Assembly: GCA_025937835.1 (NCBI GenBank) | Contig: JAICQO010000006.1 | Span: 62,001-126,000 of the forward strand | Length of the DNA: 64,000 nucleotides | Direction: 5' to 3' | Source: Polyangiaceae bacterium | Lineage (GTDB): Bacteria; Myxococcota_A; Polyangia; Polyangiales; Polyangiaceae | Shown: positions 43,303 through 53,900 of the stretch, piece after piece | Numbering within the stretch: position 1 is the stretch's first letter | Layout of the letters: each line of letters begins with the position of its first letter | The notes under the pieces: generated by a model | Seen by the model: only the letters and a program-made list of their open reading frames with translations | Databases searched by the model: none | Told to the model about the DNA's origin: nothing | Program-made: the position numbers and the translations under genes

Positions 43303-44376
43303 TCACGCCGAGCGCCGCGCCTTTTCGCTCGGGCGCCCGCGCAGGTCGAGCGCCAGCGACTCCAGCATGCGCTCCGTGGTGCCGAAGTCGACGCAGGCGT
43401 CGGTGATGCTCTGGCCGTAGACGAGCTGCTCCTTGTCGCCGAGCTCTTGCCGGCCTCCGACCAGGTTGCTCTCGATCATCACGCCCAACACGTGCGGGGA
43501 CTCCGCGCGGAGCTGCGCGCCGACCTCGGCCAGCACCGCCGGCTGATTCTCGTGATTCTTGCCGCTGTTGTCGTGGCTGCAGTCGATGAGCACGCGCCGG
43601 TTCACGCCCGCCTTGCCGAGCGCGCTCGCGGCCGCCTCGACGTCGGGCTGCGAATAATTGGTGCCGATCCGGCCGCCGCGCAGCACGAGGTGCGTGTGCG
43701 GGTTGCCGGCCGTGCGAACCACGCCGACCCGGCCGTCGCCGTCGATACCGAGGAAGCTGTGCGGATTCGAGGCCGCGATCATGGCGTTGATCGCGACCGC
43801 CAGGCCGCCGTCCGTGCCGTTCTTGAAGCCGACCGGCATCGATAGCCCGCTCGCCATCTCGCGGTGCGTCTGGCTCTCGGTCGTGCGCGCGCCGATCGCA
43901 CACCAGGTCATCAGATCCGCCAGGTACTGCGGCATGATCGGATCGAGCATTTCGGTGGCGCTCGGCATACCGAGCTCCGCCAGATCACGCAGCAGGCGCC
44001 GCGCGACGCGCACCCCCGCGGGAATGTCGAACGTGCCGTCGAGGTGCGGATCGTTGATCAGGCCCTTCCAGCCGACCGTCGTGCGCGGCTTTTCGAAGTA
44101 AACGCGCATCACCAGCAAGAGCTCGTCCGCGAAGCGATCGCGCAACCGGATCAGCCGGCTCGCGTAGTCGAGCGCGGCCTGGGTGTCGTGGATCGAGCAC
44201 GGCCCGACGATCACCAGCTGGCGGCTGTCGCGCCCGTGCAGCACGGCCTCCACCTCCTCACGCGCCCGAAACACGCGATCCGCCGCGCGGTCGCCTAGCG
44301 GAATTTCTCGTAGGACTTCGTTCGGACTCTGGAGCACGGTGGTATCGACGATTCGGAGGTTCTTGGTTTCGCGCAT
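43303..44376 (-). CDS. aroG: 3-deoxy-D-arabino-heptulosonate-7-phosphate synthase (class I, AroG type)
   Basis: A 357-aa enzyme that condenses PEP and erythrose-4-phosphate in the first step of the shikimate pathway. Landmarks are IVGPCSIHD, MRVYFEKPRTTVGWKGLIND, GARTTESQTHREMASGLSMP, VGFKNGTDG, the Cys/His metal region IDCSHDNSGKNHENQ, and the late GVMIESNLVGGRQ. Length and motifs match AroG/F/H. The gene is preceded by an aromatic leader peptide and a terminator, indicating transcription attenuation by aromatic aminoacyl-tRNA supply. Confidence 0.95.
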   Translation of the reverse strand: MRETKNLRIVDTTVLQSPNEVLREIPLGDRAADRVFRAREEVEAVLHGRDSRQLVIVGPCSIHDTQAALDYASRLIRLRDRFADELLLVMRVYFEKPRTTVGWKGLINDPHLDGTFDIPAGVRVARRLLRDLAELGMPSATEMLDPIMPQYLADLMTWCAIGARTTESQTHREMASGLSMPVGFKNGTDGGLAVAINAMIAASNPHSFLGIDGDGRVGVVRTAGNPHTHLVLRGGRIGTNYSQPDVEAAASALGKAGVNRRVLIDCSHDNSGKNHENQPAVLAEVGAQLRAESPHVLGVMIESNLVGGRQELGDKEQLVYGQSITDACVDFGTTERMLESLALDLRGRPSEKARRSA

Positions 44377-44394
44377 GGCAGACCCTGAAATGCG

Positions 44395-44428
44395 AAAAGC
44401 CCCCGGCGCCTTGCGGCGGCCAGGGGCT
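44395..44428 (-). terminator. Attenuator terminator in the aroG leader
   Basis: On the minus strand AGCCCCTGGC, one bulged C, and GCC pair with GGCGCCGGGGGCT around a GCAA tetraloop (44398-44428), followed by TTTT. It lies 19 bases before the aroG ATG and 28 bases after the leader-peptide stop. It is a strong G/C hairpin placed to stop transcription before aroG. Confidence 0.85.
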
Positions 44429-44456
44429 CTTGATTCGGTTCGACCTATTCTTCTGG

Positions 44457-44528
44457 TCAGTACACCGGCCCTGGACGCCGCTCGCGCGGGCGCCAGTAGC
44501 TAAACCAGAAGAAGTACCGGCCGAACAT
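44457..44528 (-). CDS. Aromatic-rich leader peptide of the aroG attenuator
   Basis: A 23-aa ORF beginning MFGRYFFWFSYW and ending GPVY. Nine of 23 residues are Phe, Tyr or Trp, seven of them packed into residues 5-12. It is in the right orientation 80 bases upstream of aroG and followed by competing hairpins and a terminator. There is no clear Shine-Dalgarno. The predicted promoter would place the transcript start only a few bases before the ATG, so translation may be leaderless. Confidence 0.8.
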   Translation of the reverse strand: MFGRYFFWFSYWRPRERRPGPVY

Positions 44529-44538
44529 TGGGAGCTTG

Positions 44539-44567
44539 TTTGTACACGACGTTCTCGGCCCGCGCAA
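44539..44567 (-). promoter_or_regulatory. Candidate sigma-70-type promoter of the aroG leader
   Basis: TTGCGC (44567-44562), a 17-base spacer, and TACAAA (44544-44539) on the minus strand, with the leader ATG 10 bases beyond the -10 box. It overlaps the region upstream of the divergent kinase gene. It is a match by eye only. Confidence 0.45.
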
Positions 44568-44628
44568 GCTCCAGGGACGACAGCGCCCGGTGAGTCGAGC
44601 TACAGTCTCGGCTCGGTTGGCGAGACGC

Positions 44629-46119
<1,491 letters not shown>

Positions 46120-46123
46120 GCGC

Positions 46124-47092
46124 ATGCCGTCGTCGCCCCTTTCACTCGCGTTCGCCGCCCTGGTCGTGGTGTTGCTCCGCTCGCCCGCGTCGCTCGCCCA
46201 GCCGCCCGCGTCGAACGCGAACGCCGAGCAGCGCTTTCGCCGTGGCCAGTCGCTGATCCAAGAAGGTCGTGTCGCCGAAGCCTGTCGCGAGTTCGAAGAG
46301 AGCCAGCGCCTCGAGCCCGCGCTCGGCACCCTGCTCAACATGGCCAACTGCCACGAGCGCATCGATCGCCCGTTGCTCGCGATGCGCGAGTTTCAGGAGG
46401 CCGCGAGCGCGGCGCATGCGGCCGGCATCGCCGACGTCGAGAGCTTCGCGCGCGAGCGCGCTTCGACCCTGGCCCGAGAGATCCCGAGCCTGGAGGTTCG
46501 GGTGGATCGCACGACCGCGCCGGTAGGGCTCTCGGTGCGCCTCGACTCCGCGCTGATCGCGCCCCCGGAGTGGGGCATCCCGCGCCCGCTCGAGCCCGGC
46601 CGTTACCGCATCGAGGCGTCCGCGCCCGGCCGCGTCTCGTTTCAAAAGGAGCTCACCTTGGCTCGCGGCTCGGGCCGCCTGATCGTGCAAATCCCGAACC
46701 TGCTCGAGGCCGCGCCCGCCAGCGAATCCGATACGAGCTTCGAGTCGGGCTCTACGATGCGCTTCGGCCCGCGACGCACCGCTGCCGTCGTCGCTGGCGG
46801 CGTGGGCCTCGCCGGCATCGCCACCGGCACGATCTTCGGTCTGCGCTCGATGTCGAAGCACGACGACTCCGAGCAATACTGCGACAGCGGTCGCTGTACG
46901 GATCCGCGCGGCGTCGAGCTCAGCGATCAGGCGCGCTCCGCCGGCAACGTCTCCACGATCGCATTCGCCGTGGGCGCCGCCGGCCTCGCAAGTGGCGCCA
47001 TCCTCTGGTTTACCGGCGAAACCCACGAGAGCGCCACCGCCCCCCGCCTCGGCGTCGGCCCCTCAGGCCTGAACGTCACAGGCCGCTTCTGA
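46124..47092 (+). CDS. TPR/PEGA-like exported membrane protein, partner of the upstream kinase
   Basis: A 322-aa protein with a signal peptide (FAALVVVLLRSPASLA, then QPPAS). TPR-like helices follow (EQRFRRGQSLIQEGRVAEAC, LGTLLNMANCHERIDRPLLA), then a beta domain like PEGA (VRLDSALIAPPEWGIPRPLE, YRIEASAPGRVSFQKELTL). Two membrane helices (VVAGGVGLAGIATGTIFGL, IAFAVGAAGLASGAILWF) flank a loop with a Cys pair. The layout is the same as the protein at 29125-30150. It starts 4 bases after the kinase stop. A role in signal reception or as a phosphorylation target is inference. Confidence 0.8.
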   Translation: MPSSPLSLAFAALVVVLLRSPASLAQPPASNANAEQRFRRGQSLIQEGRVAEACREFEESQRLEPALGTLLNMANCHERIDRPLLAMREFQEAASAAHAAGIADVESFARERASTLAREIPSLEVRVDRTTAPVGLSVRLDSALIAPPEWGIPRPLEPGRYRIEASAPGRVSFQKELTLARGSGRLIVQIPNLLEAAPASESDTSFESGSTMRFGPRRTAAVVAGGVGLAGIATGTIFGLRSMSKHDDSEQYCDSGRCTDPRGVELSDQARSAGNVSTIAFAVGAAGLASGAILWFTGETHESATAPRLGVGPSGLNVTGRF

Positions 47093-47100
47093 AAAAACTC

Positions 47101-47798
47101 TTCTCGGCGTTGCGCGCTCAGGCGGGTGCAACAGGAAGACAGGAAGACAGGAAGTTTTTTGTTTGTGGGTGCGGCAGGGAATTCGTCGCATCGCGACGCT
47201 ACACGGGCGCACCTTGCTGCGCAGTGCGCCCCCCAAATCCTTGGCGACCCTTGGCGCTCCCTTGCGCCTTGGCGACAAAATCTCACAAAGTTTTTCCTGT
47301 GTTCTCGGCGTTGCGCTCGGGCGGGTGCAACAGGAAGACAGGAAGTTTTTTGTTTGTGGGTGCGGCAGAGAAATCGTCGCATCGCGACGCTACACGGACG
47401 CACCTTGCTGCGCACTGCGACCCACAAAATCCTTGGCGACCCTTGGCGCTCCCCCGCGCCTTGGCGACAAAATCTCCCAAAGTTTTTCCTGTGTTCTCGG
47501 CGTTGCGCTCGGGCGGGTGCAACAGGAAGACAGGAAGACAGGAAGTTTTTTGTTTGTGGGTGCGGCAGGGAAATCGTCGCATCGCGACGCTACACGGGCG
47601 CACCTTGCTGCGCAGTGCGCCCCCCAAAATCCTTGGCGACTCTTGGCGCTCCCTTGCGCCTTGGCGACAAAATCTCACAAAGCCTTCTCTCAGTGCACTC
47701 CGACGTAAAGCGCGCCCCCCCCCAAATCCTTGGCGACTCTTGGCGCTCCCTTGCGCCTTGGCGACAAAATCTCACAAAGTTTTTTCTGTGTTCGGGAG
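47101..47798. repeat. Tandem ~200-bp intergenic repeats, about 3.5 copies
   Basis: Units begin at 47101, 47302 and 47494 with ttctcggcgttgcgc, giving periods of 201 and 192 bases. A partial unit covers about 47683-47793. Each full unit has a caggaagacaggaag stretch of variable copy, ttttttgtttgtgggtgcgg, a hairpin cgtcgcatcgcgacg, a second stem gggcgcac...gtgcgccc, and a block of ccttggcg/cttggcgctc iterations ending acaaaatctcacaaag. The iterated cttggcg block resembles dispersed intergenic repeats of many bacteria (from memory). Apparent ORFs across it are repeat artefacts. No gene was found here. Confidence 0.9.
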
Positions 47799-48203
47799 CT
47801 AGGCCGTGAGAGGGGCAGAGTAAGAGGCAGAGGCGATGTGGGATTCGTGCAGGGTGACTTTCATACTGACGAGCTTCTCCGAGCCAGGTCCGAGCTCGCC
47901 CTGGGCGATGCGGGCGGCGACGCGATCGAACACGACTTTGGCCATGAACTCGGTGGTGGTGTTTTTGCCGGTGAACGCCGGATCCTCGTCGAGGTTCTTG
48001 AAGTCGAGCTCGTGGAGCACGCCGGAGACGGCCGAGCTGGCGCGGCCGATGTCGACCACCACGCCCTCGACGCCGAGCTCGGGGCGGTTGAGCTCGACAT
48101 CCACCACGTAGGTGGCGCCATGCAGGCGCTGCGCAGGGCCGAACAGCTCCCCGCGGAAGCTGTGAGCGATCATCATGTGGCCACGAACCGTAACGCTGTA
48201 CAT
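47799..48203 (-). CDS. 6-pyruvoyl-tetrahydropterin synthase/QueD-like protein, divergent active site
   Basis: A 134-aa protein of the PTPS/QueD (T-fold) family. MIAHSFRGELFGP supplies the first His. RLHGATYVVDVEL aligns with the CxxxHGHNY motif but lacks both the catalytic Cys and the second His (HGA for HGH). NTTTEFMAKVVFDRV and LHESHIASASY match the NPTAEN and late Glu segments. With one zinc ligand missing, the standard reaction is doubtful. This variant subfamily recurs beside a zinc-type dehydrogenase like the one at 49979 (from memory). Confidence 0.8.
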   Translation of the reverse strand: MYSVTVRGHMMIAHSFRGELFGPAQRLHGATYVVDVELNRPELGVEGVVVDIGRASSAVSGVLHELDFKNLDEDPAFTGKNTTTEFMAKVVFDRVAARIAQGELGPGSEKLVSMKVTLHESHIASASYSAPLTA

Positions 48204-48240
48204 CCGCGCTGCCTAACATGGCCGTCGAGCGCTTTGAACC

Positions 48241-49053
48241 TCAGCGGTGCGAGGGAGCCGCGGCCTCGGACTCCGCGTCGGGGTTGCTCGACTTGGGCAG
48301 CGGCAGCAGCATGTTCACTTGCTCGCGGTAGGTGCGGTAGGCGTCGCCGTGCTCGTTCACCAGATCGCGCTCTTCGAGCTGGATGCCGAGCAGAATGTAA
48401 AACGTCGTCGCCAGCGCAAACACGAGGTGGCCCAGGGTCATCAGCGGGGTGGCCCAGAACGCGATCAAGAACCCGAGGTAAATCGGGTGCCGCACCGCCT
48501 TATACAGGCCCGGCGTGCGGAAGCGCTGCCGCGGGAGCGCCTGCCCGGTGAACGCCGAGAGCGCTTGCCGGAGTCCGAACAGCTCGAAGTGATCGATCAT
48601 GAACGTGGCGACGACCAGCAGCGCCCAGCCGAACAGCGACACGCCGAGCAGGATGAAGGCGAGCGGAGTGCCCGAGACGTCCCAGATTGGCGTCGTGCCG
48701 ATTGGCCGCCACTGCCAGTACAGGAGCGCGAGGCAAGCGCTCGCCGCGAGCACGTACACGCTGCGCTCGATCGCAGCGGGCACGAACCGCGCCCAGAACG
48801 CCTTGAATCCGCGCCGCGCCATCAGGCTGTGTTGAGCCGCAAACAGGCCGAGCAGCGCGCCGTTCACGAGCAGGCCTTCGAGCAGGCCCGATTGGGCTCT
48901 TCCGGCATCGACGCTGCGCCAGAAACTGCCCTGAAGACCCAGAACTTCCCAGAAGTTCCCGACGAACCCGATGGCGTAGAGGATGGTCGACAGGAATGCC
49001 AGGTACGCGACCGTACCGAACGCCAGGTAACCCGAGCGAACGCTTGAACGCAT
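48241..49053 (-). CDS. mddA: Methanethiol S-methyltransferase MddA-like membrane enzyme
   Basis: A 270-aa integral membrane methyltransferase. MddA uses SAM to convert methanethiol to dimethyl sulfide. Five or six helices are visible, with AAQHSLMARRGFKAFWARFV, YWQWRPIGTTPIWDV, FMIDHFELFGLRQAL, RTPGLYKAVRHPIYLGFLIA and LEERDLVNEHGDAYRTYREQ. RHPIYLGF...EERDL is the ICMT-like SAM-binding core. GGAGGG 5 bases before the ATG supports the start. It could instead be a related NnrU/ICMT-type enzyme, but the DHFELFGLRQ block favours MddA. Confidence 0.82.
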   Translation of the reverse strand: MRSSVRSGYLAFGTVAYLAFLSTILYAIGFVGNFWEVLGLQGSFWRSVDAGRAQSGLLEGLLVNGALLGLFAAQHSLMARRGFKAFWARFVPAAIERSVYVLAASACLALLYWQWRPIGTTPIWDVSGTPLAFILLGVSLFGWALLVVATFMIDHFELFGLRQALSAFTGQALPRQRFRTPGLYKAVRHPIYLGFLIAFWATPLMTLGHLVFALATTFYILLGIQLEERDLVNEHGDAYRTYREQVNMLLPLPKSSNPDAESEAAAPSHR

Positions 49054-49175
49054 GATTTCCCTCCGTGACTCGGGTGCTACGAGGCACCCCCGAGCGCGTT
49101 TCGGCGGACATTGTGTGTCCTAGCGTGCGCTGCGCGGCGTTCGGCGTCGGGCTAGCGTCCGAGCCCGGAGTCTCG

Positions 49176-49958
49176 GTGACGAACCCCAGCGCGCGCGGCA
49201 TCCCTTATTTGAAACGGGTGGAGCTCCGTCCGGAACGAGTCGAGGACTGGAGCGTATACCCCTTTCATCTGCCGGTGTTGCGGCAGCTTTCCCTCGAGTT
49301 CTCGGCGCCGCTCACCTTCTTGGTCGGCGAGAACGGCTCTGGCAAGACGACGTTGCTCGAGGCCATCGCGGGTTTGTGCGGGCTGCCGATCGGCGGCGGC
49401 GGGCGCACCGAGCTCGCGAGCGACGCCCTGGCCAGGAGCGCGCACTCACGTCTGCTCGGCGCGCTCCGGCCGAGCTTCGTGAAGCGGCCGCACGACGGGT
49501 ATTTCGTGCGCGCCGAGAACCTGGTGCGGCTCGCGGATCTGCTCGAGGAGCGGGCGCGCGACCCGGATTTCCGCGGCAACCCCTACGCTTCTTACGGCGG
49601 TCGCTCGCTGCACGCGCGCTCGCACGGCGAGGCCTTTCTGTCGATCTTCGAGCACCGCCTGCATTCGGGTGGCGTGCTCGTGATGGACGAGCCCGAGGCC
49701 GCGCTCTCCCCGCAGCGACAGCTGACTCTGCTCGCGCAGATCCACGAGTATCTCCGCGCGGGTGCGACGCAGGTGTTCATCGCCACTCACTCGCCGATCC
49801 TGATGACGTTTCCCGGGGCCGCCCTGCTCGAGGTGAGCCCGGCCGGCATCGCGCCCGTCCGGCTCGAGGACACTAGCCATTATCACGTCACGCGCGGAGT
49901 CCTGGAGCACCCCGAGCGCTACTGGAAGCACCTGCTCGCGGCAGCCGCCGAGTCCTAG
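49176..49958 (+). CDS. AAA/ABC-type ATPase (SMC-like head, single domain)
   Basis: A 260-aa ATPase of the stand-alone AAA_23/AAA_21 kind. Walker A is FLVGENGSGKTTLLEAIAG, the signature-like region SHGEAFLSIFEHRL, Walker B GGVLVMDEPEAALSP and the switch His IATHSPILMTFP. YLKRVELRPERVEDWSVYPF is the conserved N-terminus, so the GTG at 49176 was chosen. It has no membrane partner. It is divergent from mddA and converges on the dehydrogenase gene with 20 bases between. Function unknown. Confidence 0.85.
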   Translation: MTNPSARGIPYLKRVELRPERVEDWSVYPFHLPVLRQLSLEFSAPLTFLVGENGSGKTTLLEAIAGLCGLPIGGGGRTELASDALARSAHSRLLGALRPSFVKRPHDGYFVRAENLVRLADLLEERARDPDFRGNPYASYGGRSLHARSHGEAFLSIFEHRLHSGGVLVMDEPEAALSPQRQLTLLAQIHEYLRAGATQVFIATHSPILMTFPGAALLEVSPAGIAPVRLEDTSHYHVTRGVLEHPERYWKHLLAAAAES

Positions 49959-49978
49959 TTTTCTCCGACGAGCTTTCA

Positions 49979-50980
49979 TCACGTGTAGCGCACGCGGCTA
50001 CACAACACATCGGAGCGAGCGTCGGCAATGCGCGGCATCTGTTCTGGCAGCGACTCGAAGTCGATTTCGTCGCTGAACAGCACGTCGAACGCCGGATCTT
50101 TCAGGAGCTCGAGCGCGAAGTCGAGCCTTTGCGCGTAGTCGAAGCGACGGCGCGCCTCAGGGCTGATCGTGCCGACCTGCGTGGAGGTCAGCGTGAGCCG
50201 CCGCACGTGAAACGCCTCGCCGAGCGGCAGCGCCACGTCCTGATCGCCGAACCACGACAGCTCGACGATCTTCGCACCCTGGTCGGCGAGCGCGAGGGCC
50301 GTGCGCAAGCCTTGGGCGCTGGCGCTGGCGTGGAACACCAGGTCGCGCTCGGGGCTCGCCTCCTCCGGGCGGCGAAACTGCACTCCGAGCGCGGCGGCGA
50401 TTTCCGCGCGTTCGGGGCGCAGGTCGACGAGCTCGACGTCGGCGCCCGGCAAACGCCCGACGAGCCGCGCCACGAGGCAGCCGAGCACGCCCGCGCCCAC
50501 CACCGAAATCCGATCGCCGAGCAGCGGGCGTGCGTCCCACACGGCGTTGATCGCCGTCTCGAGGTTGGCCGCGAGCACGGCGCGCTCCGGGGGAACGCCG
50601 TCCGGGATGAGGCGCACGGCTTCGCGAGCGACGACGTAGGTCGACTGGTGCGGAAACAGGCAGAACACGGCGCGCCCCTCGAGCTCCGGCGGTCCGAGCT
50701 CCACGCGACCCACGTTGGCGTAGCCGTACTTGACGGGGAACGGGAACTCTCCGCTCTGAAACGGACAGCGCATGCGCTGGAACTCGCTCTCGGGCACCTT
50801 GCCCGAGAACACGAGCGACTCGGTGCCGCGGCTGACGGCGCTGAACAGCGCGCGAACCAGGACCTGACCGGGCCCCGGCTCGAGCACCGGCTCCGGACGG
50901 ATCGCGCCGCGCCCTTCCGCCACCACCCAGAAGGCGCGCGCGGCGGTCGGTAGAGTGCGGGGCTCGCTCGGCTGCGTCAA
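49979..50980 (-). CDS. Zinc-type alcohol dehydrogenase-like oxidoreductase
   Basis: A 333-aa MDR-superfamily protein. It lacks the classical GHE zinc motif. It has VRALFSAVSRGTESLVFSGK near the N-terminus, FPVKYGYANVGRVELG, LAANLETAINAVWDA, a Rossmann Gly motif ISVVGAGVLGCLVARL and VELVDLRPERAEIAAALGV. It starts at a TTG overlapping the upstream gene's TGA (TTGA), so it is translationally coupled to the 1173-aa protein. The same dehydrogenase subfamily is often found near PTPS-like genes such as the one at 47799 (from memory). Substrate unknown. Confidence 0.85.
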   Translation of the reverse strand: MTQPSEPRTLPTAARAFWVVAEGRGAIRPEPVLEPGPGQVLVRALFSAVSRGTESLVFSGKVPESEFQRMRCPFQSGEFPFPVKYGYANVGRVELGPPELEGRAVFCLFPHQSTYVVAREAVRLIPDGVPPERAVLAANLETAINAVWDARPLLGDRISVVGAGVLGCLVARLVGRLPGADVELVDLRPERAEIAAALGVQFRRPEEASPERDLVFHASASAQGLRTALALADQGAKIVELSWFGDQDVALPLGEAFHVRRLTLTSTQVGTISPEARRRFDYAQRLDFALELLKDPAFDVLFSDEIDFESLPEQMPRIADARSDVLCSRVRYT

Positions 50981-53900
50981 TTCGCGAGACCCTGGGCGCG
51001 TCCGGGCTCGCGCGCACCGAGCGCCGGCATCACGTGTGCGGTCTCCGAGCGGTGCACGGGATCGGCTCCGATCGTGCCCTGGAGGGCCGCTCGGTAGTCC
51101 GGCGCGCTCACCCGCTCGAGCTCGGCCTTCGCCCGTGACAGCCGCTCCTCGATCCCGAGGCGCACGGCCTCGTCGCGGTGACTCGGCTGCGCGAGGAACT
51201 CTCCGAGCGAGCGCACGTGCCGGCGCCAGAGCTCGACGTCGCGCTGCTGTTTCACGGCCAAGCGCTCCTCGTACCACTCGCTCGCGAGCAGCGCCTCGCG
51301 CGTGAACAGCGCGCGCAGCTCGGGGTGGTGCGCGTCTTTTCCTTCGAACTCGCCGTAGGCCATGATGTGGAGCAAAGCACGGAGCGGCGGACACGCGTCC
51401 TCGATGCTCTTGTCCTCGAAGTAGGCGAGCGCCACACGGCGCTGCGCATCGACGATGTTGTCCACGCCGTCGACGAAAACCTGCGTCGACTGGATCTCGG
51501 GTTTCAGGATCTCTTCGGTGAACACGTCCGCGGGGTTGTCGAAGACTCGACCGAAGAACGTGTGCACGAACTTCGAGGTGATGCGGTAGCCGAGCCGGCT
51601 CGCGGGAACCAGCCGGCCCTCGTGCACGAAGTCGGATAGCGGCTCGAGCTGGCCCTCGGCGATCAGCCGCTTGGGCTCGCGCTCGTGCGGGAACATGCGG
51701 CACCAGACCTCGGGCACGAGCAGGCTGATGTCGTGATCGACCTGGAATTTCGGCCCGATCCAGCCGGCCGCCGAGCTGAAACCGCCGTAGCCGGTGAGCA
51801 GCATCGAGACCAGCGCGTTGTTGAGATCGGCCGTCGCGCACAAGGCGTTGAACGGCCCCTTGGTGAGCGCGCCCTCGGTCCCCGCGCCGGTCGTGCTCGG
51901 CGACTTACCGGTGACCGAGCAGATGTAATCCATGAACAGCTCGGGCAGCTCCTGGTAGTGGATCGGGCCGAACACGCACAGCGGCTGGATCGGTCCGTCG
52001 GGCGGGTTGTTGCGCCGGCCGGACAACACGCTGATCACCGGGAAGATCACCGGCTCGCTCGCGGGGATGCGTCGATACAGGCGCGCGCCCATCTCGGCGA
52101 TGTAGCGATCGCGCGGCCGCGCCATGTCGGGTCGAACCTGGAGGTAGCGCGGGTTCTTGGTCGGCTTGCCGCCGACGACGCGCGGCTTGGCCGAACAGAT
52201 CGAGAAGCCGCTCTCGCGGGCCGCGTTCTTCTCGACGTGTTTGCGCATCGGCTCGGTGAACGCGTCGTGCAGCGCCACCTCTTCGGCGATGTCTCGCATG
52301 CCGGCTGGCTCGATCGGCTGGAAATTCGAGGTGAACAGGCCAGGGCGCGCCATGTCGTCCTCGGTCTGCTTGTCGAAGCCGGGGTGGATGGCTTCATCGG
52401 GCCGCTGAAACAGCCGGAATTCGCAGTTCTCCGCCAGCTTCAGGCTCGGATGGCCATCGTACTCCGAGGGCAGGCCGAACAGCTTGTCCGCCGAGACCAC
52501 GACCGAGGCGGTGATGTCGTCCTCCATCTGCACCTTGTCGGCCGCGATGAAGTCCTGCCGCAGCTTGTAGGTGCGCCACGCTCCGCTCTCGAGCAAGCCG
52601 ACGCGCAGGTAGCTGCCGACCAGCTTGCGCCCGCCGTACTTGAGCTCGTGACCGGACGCGCCGTTGATGATGTCGACCGTGAAGTGCTTGCGCCAGTCCT
52701 TGCCCCAGTCCGCCCGGTAGAAGCGCTTGATCACGAACACCAGCGCGCGCACGTAGTTGGGCACGGTCTCGAGCCAGGCGTTGTGCTCGGGCGTGAAGTC
52801 GATCGGGTTCGGCGTGAGGAGCTTGATCACCGAGCCGAGCGAGCGATCGGGCGAGAGCACCGGGCGCGAGCTCTGGACGTTGGCGCGCCGCTCGGGGCGG
52901 AGCGCGTCGCGGTAGTCACGATCGAAGATCGTCTGCACGAGCTCCAGATCGTCTTCCAGGCTCTTCACGTAGATCGGGCCGTAGATCACGGCATCGACCA
53001 GGCTCTTGCTGATCTCGGACTTTCCGCCGCCGGAGACGGTGCAGGGCTTGTGGCAGAAGGTGCCCTCCGCCGCGGTCCCGATCAGGCGCCAGCTGGGCGC
53101 CGCCGGGTGCTTTTCCATCCGCACTTTGTAGCCGCTCGGGTGGACGTAGACGCGACCGGGCAAGAGCTTCAGGTGCTGCTCCTCGCCGCGGCTCGTCCAC
53201 GACACGTCCTGCTTCTCGAGGTCGATCGACATGTCCTCGGGCAGGTAGTGGATTTCGGGGTAGAGCTTGTCGACGGCATAGCCGCTCGGGCGGAGCTCGA
53301 CGCGCTCACCGAGCAGCTCGAGCGCCTCCTCGAAGCGGTGTCGCGAAGCACCGAGGCGATCGGGCGCGAAATCGAAGCCGAGGCTCTGGGTCGCAAAGGC
53401 CAGCGCGCCGCCTGCGTGCTCTTCTTCTGCGAGGCCGTACAGGTTCGCGCTGTAGCTGATCTGGGTCTTGACCTCTTTCTTGCAGTACCCGAAATAGTTG
53501 TCGGCCAGGATCGTGACCATCACGCCGTCCATGCTGCGCGCGGTGATCTTGAACGGACTGCCGTTGTTGTAGAGCTCTTCTGGGTCCGCCCAGCACATGC
53601 CGTACTTCTTCTCGTCCGGCGTGGCGTCGGAGACGTGCGGCAGACCGACGTCCTTCTTCCGCAGCCGCACCAGGTGCGGCGCGAGGATCACGCAACCGGT
53701 GTGGCCGGTCCAGTGATCGGTGTCGAGCGCGGCGTCGTTTTCAGGCAGGTACGGATCGCCCGCGTTGCCGAAGATGCTCTCGACGAAGTCGAGGTTCGAG
53801 ACCAGACCGCCCGGGGCGAAGAACCGCACCTCCAGCCGCTTTTCCGCGGAAACTTTGGGCACCGAGGGGCACACCAACGGTCGCAACAAGAGCGAGACGA

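Larger units (their letters stand above)
44395..44528 (-). promoter_or_regulatory. Aromatic amino acid attenuator (leader with competing RNA structures)
   Basis: Three pairings are visible in the leader RNA. (a) The tandem codons TTCTTCTGG (44513-44505) pair perfectly with CCAGAAGAA just after the leader stop (44456-44448). (b) GGCGTCCAGGG in the leader (44479-44469) pairs 10 of 11 with CCCTGGCCGCC (44425-44415), the 5' arm of the terminator; this is the antiterminator. (c) The terminator itself. Ribosome stalling on Phe/Tyr/Trp codons would shift the balance between them. The exact order of events is inference. Confidence 0.75.

Noticed and set aside
47101-47798. CRISPR array
   Set aside because: The repeat unit is about 200 bases, with no short repeats separated by unique spacers and no cas genes.
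47126-47809. ORFs of 130-230 aa across the tandem repeats
   Set aside because: They repeat the same peptide because the DNA repeats, appear in several frames and both strands, and lack ribosome sites.
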